A DNA stretch of 64,000 bases from NCBI GenBank assembly GCA_964036045.1, contig OZ038379.1:113034611-113098610 (forward strand), written 5' to 3'. The notes below the pieces were generated by a model that did no database searches, had not been told where the DNA came from, and worked only from the letters and a program-made list of their open reading frames with translations. The position numbers were made by a program, and so were the translations under genes. The stretch comes from Eutreptiella sp. 'Long Island Sound 2002'. Its lineage: Eukaryota; Euglenozoa; Euglenophyceae; Eutreptiales; Eutreptiaceae. Shown here piece after piece: positions 43,941-53,428 of the stretch. Position 1 is the first letter of the stretch. Each line of letters starts with the position of its first letter.

Positions 43941-44795
43941 CTATCTTGCATGGCTCTGTGAATCCTCTGCTCCAACCCTTGCCCCCCTTGCACACGCAAA
44001 AGGCCCTGCCTGCTGTGGCACCACGAGTAGCCTGAGGGCAACAGACCCATCGATAAACGGAAATCCAGGGTACTGGAAATACTTCTTCCGCAAGGCTGCA
44101 GACGGGCGCGGGTACGGGGGCGCGCTCTGGAACTCCGCAAAGGACTGCTGGGCCGCTGGAGGGTTGAGCATGTCAGGGGTCACGCATGGGGCCACGCTAC
44201 CACCTGCCAGGGCCTGTCCCCGCGGTGCAGCACCCATGAGACTGCACGCCTCCATCATAGGCACATGCGTGTGCTCAAACACATGCATGAGCTGCCGCAG
44301 CCCTGGCTCCTGCACATAGGCCGCGAGCAGCGCCGTGGGGGCCTCTGGAGCCTCCCGGGGAAAGTCCACAGAGACCACGGCCTGTGCCATTTCTCGGTTC
44401 CGGTGGTACAAATTGACAACTGCGAGGCTGTGGTTACAGTGGGTAGTATCTGGCGTGTAGTGGCACACAAAGCGGCGCCGGATGGCCTCAAGTTCTGCCG
44501 AGCTGAGCCGCTCCAAATCGCGCTTGCCATGCATGCGCACGGGCGCCTGTGTCGCATTGCCAGGGGCAGCATCACGCGCCAGGCTGGGGTGCAGGAGCTT
44601 CGAGTTGTGGTCTGTCGCTGGGAATACTGCGACAGGGGTTGGGCTGGGGGCAGTGTCGTTAGAGTGCAGGGGTTGCGAAGCGACCCGGGTGGTAAGCACA
44701 ACGCTCTGGGGACGGTAGGAGCTGAGGAGGAGGATGCCAGCACCCACCCCCAGCACCAACACCACCAGGAACCCCACCACTTTGTGCTCCATCAT
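43941..44795 (-). CDS. Putative type II membrane glycoprotein, unknown function
   Basis: An uninterrupted 284-codon frame with higher GC than its surroundings. It starts with MMEHK, immediately followed by a ~22-residue hydrophobic segment (VVGFLVVLVLGVGAGILLL), a signal anchor that would leave a long lumenal or extracellular domain. That domain has N-glycosylation sequons (NDT, NAT, NHS), a Cys pair region (VCHYTPDTTHCNHSLAVVNL) and a Pro-rich C-terminal half (YPRPSAALRKKYFQYPGFPF). The ATG at 44795 is the first available and sits right at the hydrophobic segment. No family was recognised. It could be a host secretory-pathway protein or a membrane protein from an integrated virus. No neighbouring gene helps decide. 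Confidence 0.5.
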   Translation of the reverse strand: MMEHKVVGFLVVLVLGVGAGILLLSSYRPQSVVLTTRVASQPLHSNDTAPSPTPVAVFPATDHNSKLLHPSLARDAAPGNATQAPVRMHGKRDLERLSSAELEAIRRRFVCHYTPDTTHCNHSLAVVNLYHRNREMAQAVVSVDFPREAPEAPTALLAAYVQEPGLRQLMHVFEHTHVPMMEACSLMGAAPRGQALAGGSVAPCVTPDMLNPPAAQQSFAEFQSAPPYPRPSAALRKKYFQYPGFPFIDGSVALRLLVVPQQAGPFACARGARVGAEDSQSHAR

Positions 44796-45569
44796 GCTGT
44801 GCTAGGGATGGACCCAGGCGAGGTGCAGCCACAGCGCACTTAAGGGGATCAGCAGACCTGGGGCAGCGTGTGCAGCACCCGGCACTAGCAGCAGCGCTGG
44901 CGGGATGGCATCGGGCGCTCATCAACCAACGATATACTGATCTGTGGGGAACAGATGCATGGCCCCTCTGTGTGTGGCAATGGATCCTCAAGTTCGATGG
45001 GCAGTTTTGCGTGCAGGGCAGGGCTGCGAATAAAAAAGGGGGTGCCCCCCCACCAGCCCGAGTAATGGTTCGTAGTAATGGTACAGAGTAATGGTTCAAC
45101 AATAGGCATTGTATTGAGCACAGAGGAAGAAGGACACCCGTAGCTGAAGACAACCATCCCAGCAGGGCAATTTGAAGATGGCGGAGAACACATACATCAG
45201 GGTGACCGTGAATGAGCAAGTATTTGCTGCATTGCAAACATTTTCACACACTTAAGCCAAAGACCTATTCCCTAGACCCAGAGCTAGAACTAGACCTGGA
45301 GTTGGGAGTAGACCCAGAACTGGAAGAAGAGGTACTAGAAGCCAAAGAGTCAAAGAGGAATCAGAATCTGTGTCTTTTGGCTGGGAAAATTGGTCAACTG
45401 TATTTGAAAAAGGAGCATCTTTTGGAAGTGAGTGTACCTCTTTTTTGTTCTTGGGGGTCTTTCCTTTCCTCGCCTTTCAGATCTTGTGCTGACACCTCCG
45501 TCGCCTCACTGCCCCCCAGGTACGCCCCCTGGGGGGCTAGTTGCCATGGCATCATATGGATAACCCTCA
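44796..45569. other. No recognised gene
   Basis: A plus-strand frame at 45212-45589 has a short acidic repeat (LDPELELDLELGVDPELEEE) but no motif. It may be by-product sequence. The minus strand shows nothing. Confidence 0.35.
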
Positions 45570-45810
45570 TCACACAGATCCTCGGCTAATCAAATGCATG
45601 CGTGTGGCTTCCCATGTCACTTTGTTACGCAATGCTCTGAATATTCTGGTGAGTGTGCTAATGGCACGCTCTGTGTCACAAGATGATGGACAAGCCAACA
45701 AATAGGCGGCTGCAAAATAGCATAGGGCCTTGTCGTAGTGCCTTGTCCACACAATGTCAAAAATCTCACACCAAAAAGATTTGAAATCATTCCCGGTTGA
45801 TATTTTGACT
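45570..45810 (-). pseudogene. hAT transposase C-terminal dimerisation domain remnant
   Basis: The minus strand reads FKSFWCEIFDIVWTRHYDKA, AAAYLLACPSSCDTERAIST and LTRIFRALRNKVTWEATRMH, matching the C-terminal dimerisation domain of hAT transposases (Leu-ala-x-Pro-xS-x..ER..S..g.i....R..l). The frame is open upstream for about 20 codons and then closes. Nothing else of the ~600-residue transposase was seen. Confidence 0.6.
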
Positions 45811-46421
45811 CATTTCGCCTCAGAAAATGCGAAAAACCGGGCTTTCACTGCCTGCATGAACATGTTGGTGGACACCCACAAGCCGAAGCATAGCACCAGA
45901 GCATTCGTTCTCTATGTACAGGAAAGAGGTGATTTTGCTTCGGTAACATCTTTGGTCTTCTAAGAGCCAAAAAAATCGACGGCAAACTGCTTGTATGCAA
46001 GACTTTCGAAACGCTCAGCCAAATGTTGCAAGAGAACTCAAAGCAATGTTCCAGACATTGCTCTTGCTAAATCCTCCTTATCAAGTTCTCAATTCCCTTT
46101 GCATGCCCCACCATCTTTCACAGAAATAGAATTACCAGTGAAACATTCATTGGGGCCAGGGTCCAGGTGCAACGCTTTCGTGCTTGTCATGGCAAAAAAA
46201 AAAAAAAAGCTAGCAAAAGAAAGCTACTGAACAAGATGAAGCATGAGCACCACGGGGGAGCCGACTCCTCGGTTCTAGCCGCCAACTACCCCCCCAAATA
46301 ACGGTTGGCCGGAGGGGCCTTGGGGGGCGGGGGGGGGTTTGGGTGGGGGGGTTTCTGGGAGGGGCATCCGTGTGGGCTGGTTAGGGGTTGTGGTTGAGCA
46401 CATTCTACGCGTCTTGGATGT

Positions 46422-46958
46422 ATGCTTTCACTGATGCTTCTGGAGGTGGCGGCACCGTGCTACACGTTCTGCAGACCAGTGATTGGAATTGGCAGCCCCG
46501 TCAGTCCAGTGGGTATTGGGCCGATTAACCCGGTCTCCGCCACCACAACCGTAGTACGCCCCCCAAACCGCCTACCCTCCGCACCAGCCCCCACCCCCCA
46601 CAAACCCCAGTGGCCCCCTTATCCGCCGCTACCATGTGGACCCCCACCTCCTAAACATGGCCCTCATCCGGGCGCAATGCCCGAAGAGGTGCCGCCAGAG
46701 ATTGGACCCAAGGTGCTGCTTGGCTTGTTTTCCGAAGTGGTGCAACCGAAGAAGGTGCGTGGGTGGCTCCCGCCCCAACTAGACCGTATGTCCTCCATTG
46801 AGGCATTCAATGCATGGTTTGTCCGGAGCCGTGAGTCACATGCATGTATGTGGACTCCTGACCTCGTGTGCCAATTGTTTAGCACCGGTGCTTTGTTGCT
46901 GGCTGCTGCGCTGCCACAGCACCCAGCGGAGCCGCCCGAAGAGGCGATGAAGTCCTAG
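46422..46958 (+). CDS. ORF within the left arm of the long inverted repeat
   Basis: A 178-codon Pro-rich frame ending in a folded-looking segment (PEIGPKVLLGLFSEVVQPKK, PPQLDRMSSIEAFNAWFVRS, TPDLVCQLFSTGALLLAAAL). The same C-terminal 130 codons lie on the minus strand of the right arm (48793-48386). In the right arm the frame differs upstream, where ~70 extra bases are present. No family was recognised. It could be a capsid-like or accessory protein of the element that formed the repeat. Confidence 0.35.
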   Translation: MLSLMLLEVAAPCYTFCRPVIGIGSPVSPVGIGPINPVSATTTVVRPPNRLPSAPAPTPHKPQWPPYPPLPCGPPPPKHGPHPGAMPEEVPPEIGPKVLLGLFSEVVQPKKVRGWLPPQLDRMSSIEAFNAWFVRSRESHACMWTPDLVCQLFSTGALLLAAALPQHPAEPPEEAMKS

Positions 46959-47159
46959 GGCGACCAGCCCCTTGTGGGCCGGCGGGGAACATAGTGGCCC
47001 CGGTGTTGTGGTGCAGCAGCAGTTTACTTTGCAGGGTGTTCTAGGTGTTCTGCGTGGTCTCCACGTGTGCTTCTTGCGTGCCTCAAGAGGTGGAAATCTG
47101 GTGCATTGCGCGTTTTCCACGTCCTGCGCGTCCTGCACGTTGTGCCTCCGCATTGCCTC
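46471..47159. repeat. Long inverted repeat, left arm
   Basis: Reverse-complement identical, except for scattered substitutions and one ~70-base gap, to 48185-48946. The inner half includes a tandem-like run of GCGTTTTCCACGTCCTGCGC and related CGT(T/C) words. Confidence 0.88.
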
Positions 47160-47935
47160 CGCATTGCCGAGGGGAGACGTTCCCTCACGGGAATGCCTCG
47201 GGTCTCATCCTTGAGGGGTTACTTGAACGCCTCCAAAGTTGCAATAGCTTGGGCTTTACCAAGGGTTCCCCGGGGTAAGGCCTAAAGGGTGGTCTCCATG
47301 AGTTTTCCAATGCCGTTTAGGAATCGGCAAGGACGCGGGAAAAAATCTTTGATCTTACAACCACCAAAGGGTTCCTCATCCCATCCCCCCCCCTTCCAAA
47401 GGCAATTTGTGGATTGCCTTAAAGAGCATGTCCCCTCAGTGAGGACCCTTGATGGACCTCCATTCTGGGTTGTTGTGCATGTCATGGTGAAATGCATTGA
47501 TGGTTTGTATGACCTTTGGAGGGTGAGGGAGGTTTACACTCTAGCCCAGGCGGAACACCACCATGCGTTGACCAGAAAGTTTTCCAAAGCTTGGGGAGAC
47601 TCACGTTGGTCCCCAAGTAGGTGGTTCCATTGCTGCTTGGCACATTCTGCTTTGTTTGCTGAGAAGTGGAGAAAGAGTTCTCAATTTTCCTCCATCTCCA
47701 CTGAGTACAAGCACGAGCCTTACAAGAGAAGGCTCAAAAATTGTTTCAAGGGTTGGTCCTTGGTGAGACCAAGTTTGTCGCTGGGACATATGCACTATTG
47801 CATGAGTATGAACACCCTTGAGCAAGGGCTTTTGGGACTTGAGGCAGAGAAGGTCCGTACATTGATGACTTTGTGTAAAAAAAAAGACAGAAAATGCTTT
47901 GTGCCTAGTGTTTTGCCTTGTTTGTCCCATTGAGG
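47160..47935 (+). pseudogene. Copy C of the family transposase (gene 1), C-terminal half
   Basis: The frame 47289-47933 reads FVDCLKEHVPSVRTLDGPPF, LTRKFSKAWGDSRW, then RWFHCCLAHSALFAEKWRKS and SISTEYKHEPYKRRLKNCFK. These are the WxHW..aHs and TE.R...pfK..LkN blocks shared by genes 1 of A, B and D, with the candidate catalytic Glu intact. The Asp blocks are absent, so this is a fragment. It lies in the ~1-kb loop of the inverted repeat and reads away from the left arm. Confidence 0.65.
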
Positions 47936-47944
47936 AATGGGGCT

Positions 47945-48065
47945 GAAGTGTGTGATAACTAACCGCAATAACTGTGCGATAACTGAGTTGTCGTGCGATA
48001 AGTAGTGCTCTAACTTTGCTCTAACTAGTTAGTGCAAGGTGCTCTAACCCTGCTCTAACTCAAAA
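47945..48065. repeat. Short motif array downstream of copy C
   Basis: Repeated GCGATAACT (three copies) and GCTCTAACT (four copies) words. The position after the stop of the transposase gene parallels the arrays after gene 1 in A, B and D, again with a different word. Confidence 0.6.
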
Positions 48066-48184
48066 ATGCACCCCCCCCTGGAAACCACCCCTACAACGAG
48101 GGTACCTTGGGAAATGAGATGGGATGGGGGGTTTTTGAGGGTGCCGCTACTGCAAAACAGGGAACACATTGGCAGTCAACTCCA

Positions 48185-48946
48185 GAGGCAATGCGGAGGC
48201 ACAACGTGCAGGACGCGCAGGACGTGGAAAACGCGCAATGCACCAGATTTCCACCTCTTGAGGCACGCAAGAAGCACACGTGGAGACCACACAGAACACC
48301 TAGAACACCCTGCAAAGTAAACTGCTGCTGCACCACAACACCGGGGCCACTATGTTCCCCGCCGGCCCACAAGGGGCTGGTCGCCCTAGGACTTCATCGC
48401 CTCTTCGGGCGGCTCCGCTGGGTGCTGTGGCAGCGCAGCAGCCAGCAACAAAGCACCGGTGCTAAACAATTGGCACACGAGGTCAGGAGTCCACATACAT
48501 GCATGTGACTCACGGCTCCGGACAAACCATGCATTGAATGCCTCAATGGAGGACATACGGTCTAGTTGGGGCGGGAGCCGCCCACGCACCTTCTTCGGTT
48601 GCACCACTTCGGAAAACAAGCCAAGTAGCACCTTGGGTCCAATCTCTGGCGGCACCTCTTCGGGCATTGCGCCCGGATGAGGGCCATGTTTAGGTGGTGG
48701 GGTCCACATGGTAGCGGCGGATAAGGGGGCCACTGGGGTTTGTGGGGGGTGGGGGCTGGTGCGGAGGGTAGGCGGTTTGGGTTGCAGGGGCAAGCAAAAA
48801 ACGTGAAAAGACTCCTCAGGTGATCATGAGACTGGTACGAGAGAAAGTGGGGGCGTACTACGGTGGTGGTGGCGGAGACCGGGTTAATAGGCCCAATACC
48901 CAGTGCATGGGCTGACGGGGCTGCCAATTCCAATCACTGGTTTGCA
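48185..48946. repeat. Long inverted repeat, right arm
   Basis: Partner of 46471-47159. It carries a ~70-base segment (about 48790-48860, with TTTCTCTCGTACCAGTCTCA in reverse complement) that is missing from the left arm. The segment lies between short C-rich matches, so a deletion in the left arm is as likely as an insertion here. Confidence 0.88.
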
Positions 48947-49261
48947 GGTTTGCGGGGGGTGTGTGACCGTAGGCGAAGTTTTACACCCATCTAACCAACC
49001 AACTAACTTGTGATGTTGTTTTTGCATTGAAACCTAGTCTTGGTAATTTTGGTATGCTTTTGGTTCTGCCTCCCCTGGTAACCCACCAATTAACTTTGGA
49101 AGTTGCATTCAATTGTGCATTGATGTATTGCATTTGATTTTCACTGTATTTTAGGCCTTTGTGGTCATTGAATTTTTTCAAGACTTTCAAGAGTTCATGG
49201 GATATTATTTGAGGTCCTCCTCTCCCTTTTAATTAGGGACTCTATACAGTATTTGTGCCTA
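48947..49261. other. AT-rich spacer, no gene
   Basis: No conserved frame, and no repeats other than a possible (CTAACCAACCAACTAACTT) short run near 48991. Confidence 0.4.
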
Positions 49262-49315
49262 TAACACGGATATCTGCGTTGCATCCCGTGGCATATACCA
49301 CGGATATCGACCGAA
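49262..49315. repeat. GGATATC-type inverted motif array, left of the PHD-finger gene
   Basis: CACGGATATCTGCGTTGC, then CGTGGCATATACCACGGATA. It matches words at 57762-57845 on the other side of the interrupted gene. Confidence 0.55.
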
Positions 49316-49386
49316 ACGAGCTTTCTTTCGTAGAGCTTCAAGCAAGCTCTCTACAACCATGGAACATTTAGGCACATATAGATGCT

Positions 49387-49895
49387 CTACTGGGAGCCAA
49401 TCATTTCGGTGACACAAGATTCGTAGGCCCAGGAACCATGCTTTGGAGGAAACCTGAGCTTGGCACAAGACATATGATACACAGCATGGCAAATGTCACA
49501 TGTAACAGGTCGTTGGCCACCACATGCATTCTTCTTGATGGGATAATCACAACGGTAGCATTGCATTTCCTTTTTCACCTGCACTTCGTTTTTCACCTTT
49601 TTTTTTGGGTTGCTCTTCAAACATGGCCTGAGCAAATGGTGATGGAACAGCTGACAAATCCTGACTGATTGGGGCCTTGGCAGGTGTTGCCGGGGCTGCC
49701 CATACACAAGAACGGTACATCTCACGCTCATATACAATGCTCTCCTTCTCATTGAGCTCATGTGTAGATGGTTCCCTCTCACTCAATTGTGTCAAAGGGA
49801 AGGAGGCATACTCCTCCTCCGCACTGAGATCAATGGTAATCCTTGCAGAGGATGGAGAGGGTGTCTGTTCTTTTCGTTTCTTTTGTTTTGTTTTT
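49387..49895 (-). pseudogene. PHD-finger protein gene, 3' part, split by a retroelement
   Basis: Minus-strand reading: an acidic/Ser-rich region (QTPSPSSARITIDLSAEEEY), LSEREPSTHELNEKESIVYE, a Lys-rich stretch with a one-base shift in an A run at about 49600, then CYRCDYPIKKNACGG, VTCDICHAVYHMSCAKLRFP and GSWAYESCV. The Cys-x2-Cys...Cys-x2-Cys-x4-His-x2-Cys...W..xxC spacing is that of a PHD finger, with the first Cys of the last pair replaced by Tyr. PHD fingers read histone tails. The upstream half lies at 57500-57760. The gene sits between GGATATC arrays, in the same way as the genes of elements A-D, so it may be a cargo gene of a mobile unit and not a host gene. Confidence 0.5.
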
Positions 49896-49903
49896 GTTTT
49901 TGT

Positions 49904-50339
49904 CTTGTCTTTGTGCGAACTTCATAAGCTGTAGGGTACAAGACACATGCTTGTGACGATCATGCGTAGCTAGTTTTAGCAAACTGGTTTGACTTGGGTA
50001 CAGCTAACGTGTGGCCTCTCACGGAGTCGTGGAGCGACCACACATGATGGCCTTGTGCCCCTGGTTGTTTGATTTTTTGTCAGGTGGTGTTGTGCAGGAT
50101 GAAAGGCCGTGTACCGAGACCAATGTACACTATGCATGCACGATGCATGTGCACGTTCACTCGGCGTGTGTGTGAGTATGTATGGGCGTGCCGGAGATGT
50201 AGGGAGAAACAGGGCGGCACCCCATGAAAGAGAGGTGCCCAAGGGAACCCCGTGGACCTATACCTTGTACTGCTTTTGTCTTCGACAGCCTATGACCGGT
50301 TACTGAGGAGTCCTGTTTCTTGTGCCCACTTGCGTGTGA
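49904..50339. repeat. Terminal direct repeat, left
   Basis: Differs from the right copy at about ten positions by eye (e.g. GGTACAGC/GGTAGAGC, GGATGAAAGG/GGATCAAAGG). It contains TATACCTTGTACTGC and a GTGTGTGTGAGTA stretch. Confidence 0.9.
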
Positions 50340-50457
50340 CATCGTCCAAACAGTACGCGACTTTAAAGCGTACTGGAAGAGTCCAGACCAACGTCTTTGG
50401 TTACGAGTCGTTGTTCAGTGTATTCCGTGTTTGGCAACTGCGAGGAGATTTTTGGAA

Positions 50458-50800
50458 ATGCCTAAAAACGACAATAACAAAGATAAGCGGAAGAAGTCCA
50501 AAAGTGCTAGACGCAAGCAAGCGATAGAGATGCTCATGAAAACCTTGCCCGCACTAGCGGACTCCGACTCCGACGATGAGGATGATACCACACCGAAAAA
50601 TCCGATTCCGAAAATCCGTGCGCCGAAAGAGAGTGGTCACAAGAAGTCGTCCAGCGCCAAGCCTTCGGGAAGTGGCCACACTGACGTGAATGATCTGCTT
50701 GGTAACCATGGACGCACACGGGACATCAATTGAGTCGGACCAAATGATGCCGACGAACGTTCTATGGAGGAGTGGCGGCGAAACAATCATTGTTTCCTAG
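50458..50800 (+). pseudogene. ORF1 of the retroelement, basic protein
   Basis: Starting at ATG 50458: MPKNDNNKDKRKKSKSARRK, then an acidic patch (LADSDSDDEDD) and KESGHKKSSSAKPSGSGH, with a stop at 50731-50733 and a frame change near 50.8 kb into the next ORF. The Lys/Arg-rich N-terminus followed by Ser/Lys-rich sequence suits a nucleic-acid-binding gag-like protein. Confidence 0.5.
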
Positions 50801-50809
50801 ATATGCATG

Positions 50810-53261
50810 TCGGACACGGAGCGAGGGACCATAAGGGCCGCTCAGTGACCGGTGGAATGCCAATCGGGAGGCATGGAATGTGGTCAGGAACTTGGCGCCA
50901 TACAAGACCCCAGAGGAAATTGCGACCTACTTCAACGTCGACATCTCCAAGTGGGGCCCCACATCGAATATCGAGTTGCTGATCGATATTGCCGAGTGCA
51001 TGGGCAACGACACGCGTCTATGGGACAGATCATCCACGAAAGAACCACCACGACCCAAGCAGCACAAATGGCCCGACGGCGAGAAGCCTATGGTGAGAAA
51101 CAAGGGACCGGCCTCCGAGGAAAGAGGTACCCTTCCTGAGAAATCGCAACCCGCGTCCTGTCCTATGACCTTTGGCGCCTCTCCGAAAAAAGCAAAACTG
51201 AAGGACAGGAAGAAGAAGCGAAAGTTTCTGGAATCACTTGCGCTGGGACAGAACGCGGCCGATACGAGAAGATCCTCAGGAGGCGAAAGTGCAGGCCCTG
51301 TGGTCCGCTCTGCTAATGCAGGTTCTGGCGTACCTCAGTCGGAATGCGTCCAGCGTGCTCTCTTCCCGGCCTCCTGAGACACAGAGCGAACTCTGGAGAA
51401 GCACGAGAAGGACATACATGCGATCCATGATAGCCTTTGGACTGTCCATTCGGCCATAGCGAACCTACAGCTGGACTCGTGCAAAAACCAAGCGATGACG
51501 CGACTCCTACTCGAATGCATATCTATCCTTCAAGAGCTTATTGACCAGCGCCTGGCCATAGCTACTGCCCACTCGCAAGAACAGCTCAGAGCAAAGGGGA
51601 ACCAACTCAAGGTACCCGAGCAGACACCTACTGCAGCAATCACAGACACGGCTGGCGGTGGTGGTAGGAAGAGGGACACAGACGACCTCATGGACGACGA
51701 GCAGAATTCGCTGGACCCAGAGACCCATGTCCCCGTGTCGAGGCTTACCATAGCGGTCCTGCAAAAATTCTTCATGGACAATGGTATGGCCGAGGAGGCA
51801 GTGAATAGCCTACCGAAGGGGAAAGAGCAATTGCTCTATTGCATATCATGGTCCATCCCGCAGGGACTCGCTATTGTCGTCAGTGTCCTACAATGGCCAG
51901 AAAAGACTAAACACTTGGAGACGAAGATGGCCAAACTGGTGGGGCTAGTCAGCGGAGCCCTCGCGTGGTCGAGCGATTGCGTAATGCAGATGGACCCAAC
52001 GACGCCCGTTGCTGCCCGACCGAACCCTCAAACTGCAACTCCAGCGAACAATGAGGGCGTCTATGTTCTGGGACTCGAAGATGTCTACTTGCGTATTGAA
52101 TCCGCAGAGAAGAGAGCTAGCAGGAACATGCAGCCAACGAAGAAGCAAGCGCTGACGGATTCTCCGAATGTGGTTGAAGTCTCTGCCGGGGGTGCAGCAA
52201 CCCTGGGACCCCCCACCATTTTCTACTGCCACAGGGGCCCACTTTACCAGCGGCTCTGTGGATGCGGCCTCATTATAACCATGGTGGTCCTTGGCGATTC
52301 TGAACCGGTGTCCGCGTCTTCGGAAATGGCGGCCCGCTCCCCGAACAGTGACGACTTGCTCAAGTCCTTCGACGAATGGGTGGACACGGTTGACCCCCGG
52401 ATAAGGGAATGTATACAGGGGCAGCTTAAACAGCTCGAGGAGCAAACTAGAGCTATCGAGAACTTCACCGCACTAGCCGACTATCTGTCTACCAAGTTCC
52501 ACGACTTGTGTGAACGGCACGATCACCAGCGAGACGATGAGAACCCCTGCCAGCCCCTTCAAGGCCCTAGGGATCAACAGTCCCAGTGTCTCCCCGAACC
52601 AAACCCTTGCGAATACGAGGAGTTAGCTTTTCGTGTGAACCGTTCACTTAGGAGAGTCTGGGAGATGTATGCCGAGTCGGTTGGGTATCAACCAATAGCT
52701 TTAGAGCGGTTTTCTCCTGATCTGCATGTGAAGTTCCAAGAATATAGCGCCTCTACAAGCGCCCGTTCTAACAGAGCGTTGCTGCGGTTTAATGGTGGGT
52801 GGGAACACATGCTGAAAGCGGTCCTGGGAATGAATTTTTCTGTATCTGTATCTGCTTTTGCCTTCCCCTCGTCACATTTTTCTGCTTTTTCTCGTGAGTG
52901 CTTGGAGGTCGGCGCCTCCCCCCTGAGTCATGCAGAACTTTTGGCAGAAGGGATTGGAGGTACCCCCGCTGGAGTTACCCCAGGCTTCTTTATCCGGACA
53001 GATCTGTTCCCCACTCCACAAGCGAGTTTCTTTGAGGTGGTCCATGATGCGATAATGAGTGATGCCCCTTTTAGGTTAGTGGTTGCGTCATGTTGCGGTG
53101 CATCAGCAGCCTGGGGCTCATGGATGGATCAATGGTGCCAGGAGGGCAGAGCGCACCTGCTTGCGAGGCTACCGACCCTCAAAATGAGACGATATGGTGG
53201 TATGCGTGAGCAGTGGGTCTGGGATGAGTATTCATGGGAATTTTTTGTTATAGAATCATGA
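50810..53261 (+). pseudogene. ORF2 of the retroelement, unknown function
   Basis: One frame is open for about 815 codons except for a single TGA at 51375-51377. The N-terminal part reads NREAWNVVRNLAPYKTPEEI and DISKWGPTSNIELLIDI. The middle has a coiled coil (LEKHEKDIHAIHDSLWTVHS, LLLECISILQELIDQRLAIA). Helical segments with Cys (IRECIQGQLKQLEEQTRAIE) follow, then a C-terminal part rich in aromatic residues (WVWDEYSWEFFVIES). No enzymatic motif was seen. It is probably a structural or assembly protein. Confidence 0.45.
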
Positions 53262-53428
53262 TCAGCGGCTGTAGGGGCGAGTGTAAGCCCCTGTGACATT
53301 GAACAGTCGGTACCCCTGATGGTGCGTAAGGCCAAGGGCGAATTCTTTCTTTTCCCCTCCCAACCTCAGGGCGCACGAACGCAGCACGCGGTAGAGGGTC
53401 TCGGCACGATGGGTTTACCCAAACTGAA

